Source of the DNA: CAZVCG01 sp964626265
Lineage (GTDB): Bacteria > Pseudomonadota > Alphaproteobacteria > UBA9219
Assembly: GCA_964626265.1 (NCBI GenBank)
Contig: CAZVCG010000031.1
Location: forward strand, 1-23,421
Length of the DNA stretch: 23,421 nt
Reading direction: 5' to 3'
Under the pieces are notes generated by a model. The model did no database searches and was not told where the DNA came from. It was given only the letters and a program-made list of their open reading frames with translations. A program made the position numbers and the translations under genes. This document shows positions 1-7,629 of this stretch, piece by piece; position 1 is the stretch's first letter; the number at the start of each line of letters is the position of its first letter.

Positions 1-53
1 GCATCTGACTACGGATCAGAAGGTTAGGAGTTCGAATCTCTTCGGGCGCGCCA
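1..53 (+). tRNA. tRNA-Arg(ACG), 3' part
   Basis: The window opens inside a tRNA. The anticodon stem is 4-8 paired with 16-20, and the 7-base loop 9-15 places the anticodon ACG at 11-13. The T arm has the TTCGAAT loop. The 3' acceptor strand is followed by an encoded CCA at 51-53. The acceptor 5' strand and D arm lie outside the window. ACG, normally read as ICG after deamination, is the usual tRNA-Arg for CGN codons. Confidence 0.93.
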
Positions 54-114
54 TTGTTTGTTTCCCTGATATATAAGGGCCAAGAATTCCCCAAAAAGTA
101 CCTAATCCGCCATG

Positions 115-140
115 ATTTAGTCGCGATTCGGGGACTAAAT
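115..140. promoter_or_regulatory. 8-bp inverted repeat upstream of the His-rich exported gene
   Basis: ATTTAGTC at 115-122 and GACTAAAT at 133-140 form a perfect dyad with a 10-base spacer, 50 bases before the next start codon and 62 bases after the tRNA. No T-run follows, so it fits an operator or mRNA hairpin better than a terminator. The function is inferred only from position. Confidence 0.4.
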
Positions 141-189
141 TCGCTTGGGGCGCCAGTCAGGTGCGCGGCTTTGGATCCGGAGGTCGGTT

Positions 190-513
190 ATGAAAAGAAT
201 TGCGGCACTTGTAGTTGTGGCCGTTTTGCTCGCGCCTTTAGCGGCAAGTCCGGCCTTGGCCAAAAGAGGGCACGGAGGCGACCGTCACCACGGCTATTAT
301 TACAGCGGTCATCAAGGCCGTTGGCATCACGGCTGGCACGGCAACCGTCACGGCTGGTGGTGGGTGGTGGGGCCATCGTGGACTTATTACCCATATTATC
401 CGGCGTATCACCATCCAAGGGTTTATTACCCGGCTCCGGCGTATCGTCCGGTTTATCAACCGGTATATGTTGCGCCGCCGGCGGGGGCGGTCTTTAGCTT
501 CAATTTCAGGTAA
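190..513 (+). CDS. small exported His/Tyr/Trp-rich protein, unknown function
   Basis: A 107-residue protein. The ATG at 190 is chosen because GGAGG lies at 179-183 and because it starts directly with a signal peptide: MKR, a hydrophobic stretch to about residue 20, then SPALA followed by KRGHGG, a good signal peptidase I site near residue 24. The mature part is low complexity. Residues 26-52 are rich in His, Gly and Trp, and residues 60-98 are Pro/Tyr/Val repeats such as YYPYYPAYHHP and RPVYQPVY. It ends in an aromatic FSFNFR. Such composition is common in small periplasmic or surface proteins of proteobacteria, and the His clusters could bind metal, which is inference. No catalytic domain is visible. 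It is a single-gene unit between the tRNA and a terminator. Confidence 0.8.
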   Translation: MKRIAALVVVAVLLAPLAASPALAKRGHGGDRHHGYYYSGHQGRWHHGWHGNRHGWWWVVGPSWTYYPYYPAYHHPRVYYPAPAYRPVYQPVYVAPPAGAVFSFNFR

Positions 514-544
514 TTGCCTGGACGCACACGCGTAAGCGCAAAAG

Positions 545-578
545 ACAAGGCGGGTTCATTCCCGCCTTGTGATTTTTT
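545..578 (+). terminator. Rho-independent terminator of the His-rich exported gene
   Basis: ACAAGGCGGG (545-554) pairs perfectly with CCCGCCTTGT (561-570) around a 6-base loop, and a run of six T follows at 573-578. It lies 32 bases after the stop of the 190-513 gene and 24 bases before the next gene. Confidence 0.93.
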
Positions 579-601
579 GCGCTTGCTTTTAGCGTGGCGC
601 G

Positions 602-1594
602 ATGAAGCGCAAGAGACGCTCACAGCATGGAAAGCGTAAGCAGCATGGGTTGCTGATGATCCTCGTCGCCGTGTTTTTGGCGGCGGTGTGGTTTGCTGCG
701 ACAGTTCCTGCCAAGTCACCCAGACGCGTGTGGTCGACAGTTGTAAGGAATGTCGAAACGGCGTTGCCGGAAACGATTTCATTGCCTGTGCCGGAAGCAG
801 CTTCCACCTCGCCTACAAATGCAACACCTGTTGAGCCTTTGCCGAAACCTGACGACGGTCAACAAGTCGTAGCGGGCGTTGCTTCCCACGCATTCAAGCG
901 GCCGGAGCCGCGGCCTATGCCGCGTTCGCAAGACGGCAAGCCGCGTATCGCCATCGTGATCGACGATATGGGGTTGAGCAACGCTGCATCGGAAAAGGCC
1001 ATAGCTTTGCCAGCGCCCGTGACGCTGTCGTTTTTGCCTTATGGTGCGAAGCTCGAGGAATTGACTGAAAAAGCGCGCGCATCGGGGCATGAAGTCATGT
1101 TGCATCTGCCCATGGAGCCTTTGGGGCATGAAAAGCCGGGTAATGGGGCGTTATTGATTTCGCAAACAACCGACGACATGCGCGAAAAGCTTGAGAGGGC
1201 GTTGAACAGTTTTTCTGGTTACGAAGGCGTGAACAACCATATGGGCAGCAAGTTCACTGCCGACCGCGCCAGCATGGAGCGGGTGATGGAAGTGCTGAAA
1301 GACCGGAATCTGTTCTTTCTGGATTCCTATACAAGCTCACGATCGGTCGGCGCAGAAGTCGCGCAGGGTATGGGCGTGCCGACCGAAATCCGCGACGTAT
1401 TTTTGGACGATACCGCTTCGCTGGCGGCGATCAACGCGCAACTGGCCGAAACGGAGCGCGTGGCGCGCCGCAAAGGTTATGCGATAGCGATAGGTCACCC
1501 GAACGCGGCGACGCTTACGGCATTGAAATTATGGCTGCCCGAAGCCGAGCGCATGGGTTTTGAAATCGTGCCGGTGAAGGAGCTGGTGAGATAG
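602..1594 (+). CDS. divergent polysaccharide deacetylase (YibQ/DUF610 family), membrane-anchored
   Basis: 330 residues. The basic N-terminus (MKRKRRSQHGKRKQ) and one hydrophobic segment at about 17-34 indicate a type II membrane anchor, followed by a Pro-rich linker to about residue 112. The C-terminal domain has the hallmarks of the divergent polysaccharide deacetylase family: IAIVIDDMG (117-124), LSFLPYG, the HEVMLHLPMEP segment (163-173), NNHMGSKFT (211-219) and FFLDSYTS. Known family members have the NodB-like beta/alpha barrel fold. Activity is mostly unproven, though a role in cell-envelope polysaccharide processing is assumed. The Asp pair and the His residues suggest a metal site. The start has no strong Shine-Dalgarno, so the exact N-terminus is less certain than the domain. 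A terminator separates it from the upstream gene, so it has its own transcript or relies on read-through. Confidence 0.88.
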   Translation: MKRKRRSQHGKRKQHGLLMILVAVFLAAVWFAATVPAKSPRRVWSTVVRNVETALPETISLPVPEAASTSPTNATPVEPLPKPDDGQQVVAGVASHAFKRPEPRPMPRSQDGKPRIAIVIDDMGLSNAASEKAIALPAPVTLSFLPYGAKLEELTEKARASGHEVMLHLPMEPLGHEKPGNGALLISQTTDDMREKLERALNSFSGYEGVNNHMGSKFTADRASMERVMEVLKDRNLFFLDSYTSSRSVGAEVAQGMGVPTEIRDVFLDDTASLAAINAQLAETERVARRKGYAIAIGHPNAATLTALKLWLPEAERMGFEIVPVKELVR

Positions 1595-1599
1595 AGTCT

Positions 1600-2931
1600 T
1601 CAGGAAGGCCCTGAGCTTAACGGCATCGTGATTTCTATGGCCGCGGGTCTAGGGATTACTGCCGGCGGGGCGGGATAATAGGCTTTCTCGCGCGTTCTCA
1701 TCCAATGCTTGAGATCGCTGACTCGTACCAGCATGTGATAGCGCGCTTCCGTAAACTCGTCGAAGATGTTGCTCTTTTCGGGGCCGTTCGGGTTGTCATG
1801 GATGTATTCCAACGAATAGCGTTTATGCAAAACGGCCTCGTCTTCGCGCTCGCATTGAAAAGCGCTTCGCCGTCTGTGTCCGCCGCCGCCTGTGCCCGAC
1901 ACGATATCTTCGTTATCATCAAGAACGACGCGATAGCCGAGCTGGGCGGCAACCAATGCGCCATCAGGGCCGTCTTCCGCCGCTCTAAGGCTAAAGTGCC
2001 GCACAAGGTTTCCGGTGAGAGGGTCTTCCTTGTCGGCTACGATGACAAACATCTTGGCCTCGTATTTTGAGGCTTCTTCGCAAGCCATATCGGCCAGCGC
2101 GCGGCCGCCGAAAGGGTCAAGAATGTCGCCGTCAATAATCGGAATCCAGCAGGGATCAGCCCCTTTGCAGCCTTCAAACCAGATGAAGTCCGGATTTTTT
2201 AGCGCGTCGCGGGCTTTTTGCTTGTCCTGATCCACGAATTGTTTTCCGTAGGCGATGACGTTGTCGAATCCATAATCATTAAGAGTTCTTAACGACAGAA
2301 GCGCTTGCGTTTTGTCGTCCATAGAGAAGAGGCGGCCCAAGGCGCTGGAAAGCGCGTCATAGGCTCCCTTTTCTTCTTCCGTGGAGCCGTTGAGGCCAAG
2401 GTCGAGCTGACTGACGTATTTCAGGTAATCCGGCTTGGGGATATGTCGTCCCAAGATGTCCTGCAGAAAATCGAGCACAAGATCTCCGCCGCATTTGTTG
2501 ACGTCGAAATAATGGAAAACGTTGGACGGCAGAGAGCCGTTCGCTTTCAGCAGTTGTTCGTTTTCGCAATGGTGATGATCGCAAATAACAACCCAGTCGT
2601 AGGCTTTGGCGAGTTCCTCGATCTTTGCGCAAGGGAAGGAATAATCGGCTATGATCAAGCCGCGCGGGTTCTTTGCGGTGTCGATGATCTCTTTCAACTT
2701 CTCCTGAGGCGCCGGGCGGATGAACTCAAAGCTTCGGATGTTCTTCGGCTCATTGTTTTCGAGCTCGCCGCATCCCAAATGCTCATTGATAAGCGCGCGG
2801 CAGGCGTAACCGTCGATGCAATGATCGTGGATCACATCTACGTCAGTGACGGGCCAATGGAAATGTGCGTTCTTTCCCTGGCACGAGAGGGTGCGGATGA
2901 AAGGGGCGGGACGATATTGATAGGAGCCCAT
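1600..2931 (-). CDS. DHH/DHHA1 family phosphoesterase
   Basis: 443 residues. The DHH domain shows DVIHDHCIDGYACRALI (31-47), where Asp and His occupy the first metal-binding motif, then LIIADYSFP (92-100) and VVICDHHH (114-121), the DHH motif itself. The C-terminal DHHA1 domain carries GTGGGGH (346-352), the substrate-binding GGGH motif. Family members (RecJ, NrnA, PDE-type enzymes) hydrolyse phosphodiester or pyrophosphate bonds with two Mn ions. The substrate here cannot be told, and a stand-alone oligonucleotide or cyclic-nucleotide phosphodiesterase is plausible. The first ~28 residues before the DHH domain look atypical and the ATG at 2931 has only a weak AGGCG upstream, so the true start may be internal. 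It converges on the deacetylase gene with a 5-base gap. Confidence 0.85.
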   Translation of the reverse strand: MGSYQYRPAPFIRTLSCQGKNAHFHWPVTDVDVIHDHCIDGYACRALINEHLGCGELENNEPKNIRSFEFIRPAPQEKLKEIIDTAKNPRGLIIADYSFPCAKIEELAKAYDWVVICDHHHCENEQLLKANGSLPSNVFHYFDVNKCGGDLVLDFLQDILGRHIPKPDYLKYVSQLDLGLNGSTEEEKGAYDALSSALGRLFSMDDKTQALLSLRTLNDYGFDNVIAYGKQFVDQDKQKARDALKNPDFIWFEGCKGADPCWIPIIDGDILDPFGGRALADMACEEASKYEAKMFVIVADKEDPLTGNLVRHFSLRAAEDGPDGALVAAQLGYRVVLDDNEDIVSGTGGGGHRRRSAFQCEREDEAVLHKRYSLEYIHDNPNGPEKSNIFDEFTEARYHMLVRVSDLKHWMRTREKAYYPAPPAVIPRPAAIEITMPLSSGPS

Positions 2932-3023
2932 AGAGTGGCACCATTCGCCTATAAAAAAATTGACGACCTTGGGCCGTCGCGGGGAAGCTAGATCGACTCG
3001 CCGTTAACTATCAAGCACTAAAT

Positions 3024-3048
3024 AATGGCCACGAATATTGTGGTTATT
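3024..3048. terminator. possible hairpin/terminator between the small unknown gene and the DHH gene
   Basis: AATGGCCAC (3024-3032) pairs with GTGGTTATT (3040-3048) over 9 positions, two of them G.U, around a 7-base loop. It lies in the 175-base gap downstream of the minus-strand gene ending at 3107. There is no clean T-run on the minus strand, so termination is only possible. Confidence 0.3.
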
Positions 3049-3106
3049 TATTAAAGGGTTGTTTTTCCGGTGCTTTGTTTGCTGTCAATTACTTTATTTC
3101 TACGGT

Positions 3107-3316
3107 TCAGGTTGCTGCGTGGGGGCTAACCTCGCCCATGGCCTGCCTAAGGTGGGCAACGACGCTGTACCACAGTGCGCTTGATTCTTTATCGCCTGTG
3201 CGTTGCGCGGCGGCGGCTTCGCCGGCTGCGCGCGTAAGAGCTAAGCGGCCATAACGGCCAGCCAGTAAATTAGCCAGCGCCCAAGTCTCGTTGAGGTTAT
3301 CGGTATTTGCAGTCAT
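3107..3316 (-). CDS. small hypothetical protein
   Basis: 69 residues beginning MTANTDNLNETWALANLLAG. An upstream in-frame ATG at 3355 would add 13 residues, but the ATG at 3316 has GGTGGA about 7 bases upstream and gives a more natural N-terminus. The composition is Ala-rich and amphipathic, with no signal peptide or membrane segment. It is probably a small helical cytoplasmic protein: an Ala/Arg helix around residues 23-40 and a second helix around residues 44-60. I do not recognise a family. It is transcribed in the same direction as the 3435-4406 gene, 118 bases downstream of it, and may share its transcript. Confidence 0.6.
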   Translation of the reverse strand: MTANTDNLNETWALANLLAGRYGRLALTRAAGEAAAAQRTGDKESSALWYSVVAHLRQAMGEVSPHAAT

Positions 3317-3434
3317 TTCAAATCCACCGTTTCTTAAAATGTATTGCTCGTCCATTAACCACTGAACGTGGCGTTATGGCGGCAGAATACGGCCAATCAT
3401 TTGATATTGAGTTAACGGCGCAGTGCTTTTGAGG

Positions 3435-4406
3435 TTACTGATGCTTGAATTCGTTCTTCTGGCTGATGAGGGCATCGATCTCAGGCATCCCGGCGACCCA
3501 GCTTTCGAAGATGCGGGCGTAAGCCGCGCAAATCCGCACCACCCACATCTGATGAACAGGCAGATCACGCTCGCCGATGGCGGTGGTGAACTGTTTGTCG
3601 ATGGGTAGACGGGCAACGTCTTGTCGCGCCTCGGCCAGAAGGTTGGCTTTTTCGAGGAAATCGGTGGGCGACATGATGTGCTTTTCCACGATGTTCGAAG
3701 CCAAAAGGCCAATTTCGTCCGGCGAAAGTTTCAAAAGATGCGCCGGATGGTCGATGGGGAGCGCAAGGCGCCGAGCGGCCTCATGGTTGGCGCGGTCGAT
3801 CAGATCCGACGAGTCGAACGACGCCGGAACCGAATAGGTCATCGTCAAGTATGAAATGCATTCGTGGCCGTTGGCGAAACCGCCGATGGCCAGCAGGTCG
3901 CCCATGACTCGCGCGACACGGGTCGAACCCGTAGCTTGCGCGACGAACAACGTGGCTTCAGTATCAAGCCGCGCACGATGATGATAAAGACCGTAAAGCT
4001 CGGCCAGTGGCGAGGGAAGGTCGGTCTTGGCGGCGAGAAAATCGCGTCCAACGAGCGTATCCGTCTCGCGGTGATTGCGGCGGAAGTGGTCGATTTCGGC
4101 GGCAGTGAGCGGCAGGCCGATGCCGTTGGACGTGAAGTCCTCCATGGGATGGCCGCAAAGATTGGTCACGATGTGCCAGTCATCCGGGGATTCAGCGGGA
4201 TTTTTTACGTCCGGCCCCATGTAGCGATCGGCAAGACGGACGTCCGTCACAGAGAGACGCTTGTGTGACTTGTTTTTTGTTCGGAAAAGCCATGCGATAA
4301 TTTTCTGATCGGATGTTAGCGTTGGCACAGGTTCATCCGTATTAGCCGGATGGGGAAGGCTGTAGACGCCAGTCGTGTCGATCAAATTCGTTTGCAAAGT
4401 GGCCAA
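3435..4406 (-). CDS. hypothetical protein, 323 residues, TTG start
   Basis: A long open frame with sustained coding-like composition, but no family I recognise. The start is TTG at 4406, supported by GAGG five bases upstream. No ATG lies nearby in frame. There is no signal peptide or clear membrane span. The sequence is mixed alpha-type, with Asp/His/Glu-rich stretches such as AEIDHFRRNHRETD (118-131) and LYGLYHHRARLDTEATLF. A Cys-His pair (NLCGHPMEDF) and a His-rich middle part could be metal sites, which is speculation. The C-terminal third is helical and ends SQKNEFKHQ. The next gene in the same direction begins 118 bases downstream. A cytoplasmic protein of unknown role is all that can be supported. 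Confidence 0.7.
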   Translation of the reverse strand: MATLQTNLIDTTGVYSLPHPANTDEPVPTLTSDQKIIAWLFRTKNKSHKRLSVTDVRLADRYMGPDVKNPAESPDDWHIVTNLCGHPMEDFTSNGIGLPLTAAEIDHFRRNHRETDTLVGRDFLAAKTDLPSPLAELYGLYHHRARLDTEATLFVAQATGSTRVARVMGDLLAIGGFANGHECISYLTMTYSVPASFDSSDLIDRANHEAARRLALPIDHPAHLLKLSPDEIGLLASNIVEKHIMSPTDFLEKANLLAEARQDVARLPIDKQFTTAIGERDLPVHQMWVVRICAAYARIFESWVAGMPEIDALISQKNEFKHQ

Positions 4407-4843
4407 TTGATCCTCGCCGGGTTGGAATAATCAGAAAACGATTACGGACGTGATAGGAAGAAATCGGACCTATAACCTGCCTCAATTTTGCCCCGATTGA
4501 ACGCAACCAAGACAGGCTTTCTAACTTATCCACAATCTCCCAAGCGTTACTGGTAAAACTTTCAACCGATATTCGCCACTTGGGAATTATGGACAACTCA
4601 ACAACTTACATTGCGTTTGTACCACAACCGATTATTTTCATTAAGGAGAAATTTACTAAAATGAATCGAAATTAAGAGAACGATTCGTGATTGCCAGAGT
4701 CTGTGATTCAGCCGCAACACATCGTTTCATGAAAGCAATTGTAGCGGCCAGCCTTTCTCTTTCACATGGAAAGTAGGGCTATTGGATTCATTTCAATCAC
4801 TTATTTCATTATGAAAGCGTAATGGAAGGGTGCGCAAAGATGA
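4407..4843. other. intergenic region, no gene recognised
   Basis: About 440 bases, clearly richer in A+T than the flanking genes. On the minus strand it must contain the promoter of the 3435-4406 gene, but I see no convincing -35/-10 pair. On the plus strand, AAGGAG near 4643 is followed 12 bases later by a four-codon frame (Met-Asn-Arg-Asn), and a 15-codon frame starts near 4730. Neither has good support. TTTCATTATGAAA near 4807-4817 is a small palindrome. Confidence 0.5.
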
Positions 4844-4876
4844 CAAAAAAGAAAGGCGGCGAAAATTTCGCCGCCC
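4844..4876 (-). terminator. Rho-independent terminator of the rpsF-rplI operon
   Basis: On the minus strand GGCGGCGAAA and TTTCGCCGCC (4855-4875) form a near-perfect GC-rich stem directly after the rplI stop codon, followed by TTTCTTTTTTG (complement of 4843-4854). This marks the end of the ribosomal operon. Confidence 0.9.
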
Positions 4877-4915
4877 TCTCCATTATTCGTACTAGATGTT
4901 GTGTCCGGTTAAGGA

Positions 4916-5602
4916 TTATTCACTGTCCTTAGCCGCCGCTTTCTTTACACGGGGCTTTTTCTCTTTTTTGGCTTCAGACTTTTCTTCGGTTGCTGCTTCG
5001 GCTGTGGCCTTAGCTTTCTTGCTCTTGGTTTTCTTTTCTTCAGCGGGTTCCGCTCCAATGGCTTCGACTGAGGCCTTTTCAGAGGCGGCTTCGGCTACCT
5101 TGGCTGCGGCCTTCGCGGCTGCTGCGCTTTTTTCAGCCTGGACGACGGCTTCTTCCGGAGAACGGGCGACGTTGATCGTGACCTTTACCGTCACATCGGG
5201 GTGCAGCTTGACCTTAACGGGGTACAGTCCGAGAGCCTTGATAGGCGTGTCGATTTGCACCATCGAACGCTCGATGTGCTCGCCCGCGTCTTTGGCGGCT
5301 TCGGCGACGTCGCGCGAAGTGACCGATCCGTAAAGCTGGCCGGTTTCGCTGGCCTGACGAATAACGATGAATTTCATGCCGTCGAGCTTTTTGCCCATTT
5401 TTTCTGCTTGTTCACGCATCGAGGCGTTCTTGGCTTCGAGTTCCGCGCGTTGCTTTTCGAACAACTCGAGATTGGCTTTGGTCGCGCGCAAGGCTTTTTT
5501 TTGCGGCAACAGGTAATTCCGGGCATAGCCGGGCTTGACCTTGACGACCGCGCCCATCGAACCCAATCGTTCAATGCGTTCCAATAAAATCACCTCAATC
5601 AT
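4916..5602 (-). CDS. rplI: 50S ribosomal protein L9, with long Lys/Ala C-terminal extension
   Basis: 228 residues, against about 150 for typical L9. Residues 1-50 are the canonical N-terminal RNA-binding domain: MIEVILLERIERLG, then GAVVKVKPGYARNYLLP. A long connecting helix spans about 40-75, and the C-terminal domain follows to about residue 152 (ending VKVTINVARSPEEA). L9 binds 23S rRNA domain V and stabilises reading frame. From about residue 153 a low-complexity tail of Ala, Lys and Glu (AEKSAAAAKAAAK..., EEKSEAKKEKKPRVKKAAA) adds some 75 residues. Tails of this kind occur in alphaproteobacterial L9, but this one is long. It is last in the rpsF-rpsR-DUF2232-rplI operon, starting two bases after the DUF2232 stop, so it is probably translationally coupled. 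A terminator follows. Confidence 0.97.
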   Translation of the reverse strand: MIEVILLERIERLGSMGAVVKVKPGYARNYLLPQKKALRATKANLELFEKQRAELEAKNASMREQAEKMGKKLDGMKFIVIRQASETGQLYGSVTSRDVAEAAKDAGEHIERSMVQIDTPIKALGLYPVKVKLHPDVTVKVTINVARSPEEAVVQAEKSAAAAKAAAKVAEAASEKASVEAIGAEPAEEKKTKSKKAKATAEAATEEKSEAKKEKKPRVKKAAAKDSE

Positions 5603-5603
5603 A

Positions 5604-6587
5604 TTACTCTCCTTTGTTATGTGAACGTTGTGGCAAACGCGCCATGCGTTGCCGGAAGCGTAAGCCCTGTTCGAGCGATCCGATCAGCACGACAAGAAGG
5701 GCTAAACCGGAAAAGAACGTCAGAGCGATGTAGAACACGATTAAAAACGCCAGCGACGCGCGAGTCGTGGCGGCAAGCGCATGAATGACCGCAAGGCCGA
5801 CGAAAAAGAACGGGACGCACGTCATCGCGAAGATGTTGACGCCCAGGTAGTCGAAGGGCGCGGGAGCCAGAAAACCGGCCGCGCCCGTCGCGCCCGCGAT
5901 CAGAACAAGCCAATTCGGAATGACGATATTCCGCCAACTGAAAGCGTCGCGCAAATTCCACTTTTGTTGTCTCAGCGTCGATTGCGCGGCGACGAGGCTG
6001 ATGAGGATCAGGAATATCCAGCTACAGCCGATGAGCGCAGGAAGAATGCGCGGCAGCACGTCGAGCGCAGCTTTGATGCCTTCGAGGGCTTCAGCGTCCA
6101 AATTTTCCGAGAGCGGGCCGAAGGCCGTTTGCAAGATTTGCGCTGTTTGGCCAAGCAATCCGCCTTCCTGTCCCGCCATAAGAGCCGCCAAACCGATGAA
6201 CGCGAGACAAGGGTAAAGCGTGACGGCAGTGATGAGATAGCCTTCCGGGTACCAGTAAATCTTGCCGTCAACGCCCTTGCGGTTACGCAGGGCCATGAGG
6301 CAAAAAAGCGCGACCGGCAACGCGACGGCGATGGCGAACACGCCGACGAGATAGGGATTGGGGTTGAGCGCATAGACACCTCCGACGCCGACCATAGTCC
6401 CGAGCAAAGCCGGGGCGGCTCCCGCGCCTAGGCCTGCTACGAACAAAGGCAATGGGCTGAAGTAAGCAAGAAAGACAAGCATCGTTTCCGCGTTCGCGAA
6501 GGCGTAGGCGAAAGCGGCCGCGCTTATGCCTCCGGCGAGCACGGCTCCCAGCCATCCCAAAGTTCCGCGTGATGATGTCGGCGTCAT
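5604..6587 (-). CDS. DUF2232 (YybS-like) multi-pass membrane protein
   Basis: 327 residues with roughly eight hydrophobic segments, among them 11-50, 52-75, 78-98, 118-140 and several between 180 and 310, so it is an inner-membrane protein. It matches the DUF2232 family by composition and above all by its characteristic position between rpsR and rplI in alphaproteobacteria. The function is unknown. The ATG at 6587 has AAGGAAG about seven bases upstream. The 111-base gap to rpsR holds two short hairpins (GTCCC/GGGAC at 6607-6625 and GGGG/CCCC near 6668-6681) that could lower expression relative to the ribosomal genes. The stop is two bases from the rplI start. Confidence 0.85.
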   Translation of the reverse strand: MTPTSSRGTLGWLGAVLAGGISAAAFAYAFANAETMLVFLAYFSPLPLFVAGLGAGAAPALLGTMVGVGGVYALNPNPYLVGVFAIAVALPVALFCLMALRNRKGVDGKIYWYPEGYLITAVTLYPCLAFIGLAALMAGQEGGLLGQTAQILQTAFGPLSENLDAEALEGIKAALDVLPRILPALIGCSWIFLILISLVAAQSTLRQQKWNLRDAFSWRNIVIPNWLVLIAGATGAAGFLAPAPFDYLGVNIFAMTCVPFFFVGLAVIHALAATTRASLAFLIVFYIALTFFSGLALLVVLIGSLEQGLRFRQRMARLPQRSHNKGE

Positions 6588-6698
6588 ATTTGTCTTCCTT
6601 CTGTCAGTCCCGCTTTCGTTGGGACATTAGCAGTCCAATTCTTTGAACCGCAAAAGTCTGTATGCGCGGGGATAGAACCCCACGCTACCGTTACCGTA

Positions 6699-7022
6699 TT
6701 ATACGCCAGCCTTATCGTTGACGTATGGCAACAGCGCTAAAAAGCGCGCGCGTTTTATGGCTTGTTGCAATAGACGTTGTTTTTTTGCGCTGACGCCCGT
6801 GATGCGCGAGGGCACGATCTTGCCGCGTTCGGAAATGAATCGCGTTAACATGCGCACATCCTTGTAATCGATGGTTTGGGCATTCGGGCCGCTGAACGGG
6901 CACGACTTGCGGCGGCCAAAGAAACGGCCTCCGCCCAAACCGCCGCCGCTGCGGCGCGCTGCGCCGCCGCGTTCGCCCGATGATGAAGAAGCGGAAGAAC
7001 CTTGCGATGATTGATTTCTCAT
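6699..7022 (-). CDS. rpsR: 30S ribosomal protein S18, with Ser/Gly-rich N-terminal extension
   Basis: 107 residues, where S18 is normally about 75-80. The conserved domain begins near residue 34 (FFGRRKSCPFSG) and shows the S18 signature IDYKDVRMLTRFISERGKI followed by PSRITGVSAKKQRLLQQAIKRARFLALLPY. The first ~32 residues are a low-complexity Ser/Gly/Arg extension. S18 binds S6 in the platform of the 30S subunit. The start codon overlaps the rpsF stop by four bases (ATGA at 7019-7022), so the S6 and S18 partners are translationally coupled. Confidence 0.97.
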   Translation of the reverse strand: MRNQSSQGSSASSSSGERGGAARRSGGGLGGGRFFGRRKSCPFSGPNAQTIDYKDVRMLTRFISERGKIVPSRITGVSAKKQRLLQQAIKRARFLALLPYVNDKAGV

Positions 7023-7438
7023 GAGTAGACTCCTTCTTCGCTGGATGCGGATTCACGGCGTGTGGCGCGATGAGGGCGGTCGCGGCCGCGTTCGCCCGAA
7101 GCTCCTTCGTCGCGATCTTCGCGCCGGAGCATGACCGACGGGCCATCTTCAAGCTTTTCAACCTTAACGGTCAGGAAGCGTAAAACGTCTTCGTGAAGGC
7201 GCATGTTGCGTTCCATCTCGGCGATGGCCGCAGGCGGCGCATCGAGATTGAAAAGCACATAATGGCCCTTCTTGTTCTTGTTGATGCGATAGGCGAGGTT
7301 GCGCAGGCCCCATTGCTCGGTCTTCGTGACCTTGCCGCCGTCATTGACGACGATGTCGGCGAAAGTTTGCGCGATGGTTTCGACCTGGTTGGCCGGAATG
7401 TCCTGACGGACGATAAAGACGCACTCGTAGAGTGGCAT
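7019..7438 (-). CDS. rpsF: 30S ribosomal protein S6
   Basis: 139 residues. MPLYECVFIVRQD starts the ferredoxin-like S6 fold. WGLRNLAYRINKNKKGHYVLFNL and the MERNMRLHEDVLRFLTVKVE segment are classic S6. The tail from about residue 105 is charged and Arg/Glu/Ser-rich (REDRDEGASGERGRDR), as in many S6 proteins whose C-terminus is modified or disordered. The ATG at 7438 has GGGAGAG seven bases upstream. It is the first gene of the operon and is preceded by a structured leader with predicted promoters. Confidence 0.97.
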   Translation of the reverse strand: MPLYECVFIVRQDIPANQVETIAQTFADIVVNDGGKVTKTEQWGLRNLAYRINKNKKGHYVLFNLDAPPAAIAEMERNMRLHEDVLRFLTVKVEKLEDGPSVMLRREDRDEGASGERGRDRPHRATRRESASSEEGVYS

Positions 7439-7464
7439 ATGTTCTCTCCCTAAGGGTTTAAGCG

Positions 7465-7535
7465 ACCGGAAGTTGGCTAGGGCTCATCCTTAGGCATCAA
7501 CCGCTCCGGTCAAGCCGGAACCTCAAGAGTCCGGC
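7465..7535 (-). promoter_or_regulatory. rpsF leader hairpins, possible S6:S18 autoregulatory element
   Basis: On the minus-strand RNA, ACCGGA pairs with UCCGGU (7465-7510 outer stem). Inside it are GUUG/CAAC and an upper CUA-GG/CC-UAG stem, giving a long interrupted hairpin with internal loops 27 bases before the rpsF start. A second hairpin, GCCGGA/UCCGGC (7514-7535), stands directly before it. Known rpsF leaders in several bacteria bind S6:S18 through an internal-loop hairpin that mimics the 16S site. That this is the same element is inference. Confidence 0.5.
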
Positions 7536-7556
7536 AAGGAGCTATGTATGGCGGGG

Positions 7557-7585
7557 TCTATAGCTCGAAAGGCGGGGGAGGGCAA
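7557..7585 (-). promoter_or_regulatory. predicted sigma70-type promoter for rpsF (proximal)
   Basis: On the minus strand TTGCCC (7580-7585) is followed after exactly 17 bases by TATAGA (7557-7562). This would start a transcript of about 110 bases of leader containing both rpsF hairpins. Confidence 0.5.
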
Positions 7586-7629
7586 GAGCGATAAGCAGGT
7601 TTTATGAGCTTGATCCGCGAAGGTGAAAC

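Noticed and set aside
1..53. tRNA-Arg as integration site for a mobile element
   Set aside because: No integrase, no repeat of the tRNA 3' end and no foreign-looking cargo is seen downstream in the window.
2305..2991. 228-codon plus-strand open frame
   Set aside because: It is entirely antisense to the DHH/DHHA1 phosphoesterase, whose motifs are clear, and its translation has no domain-like pattern.
4342..4596. 84-codon minus-strand frame overlapping the start of the 3435-4406 gene
   Set aside because: It overlaps a better-supported start with its own Shine-Dalgarno, has no Shine-Dalgarno of note and no recognisable features.
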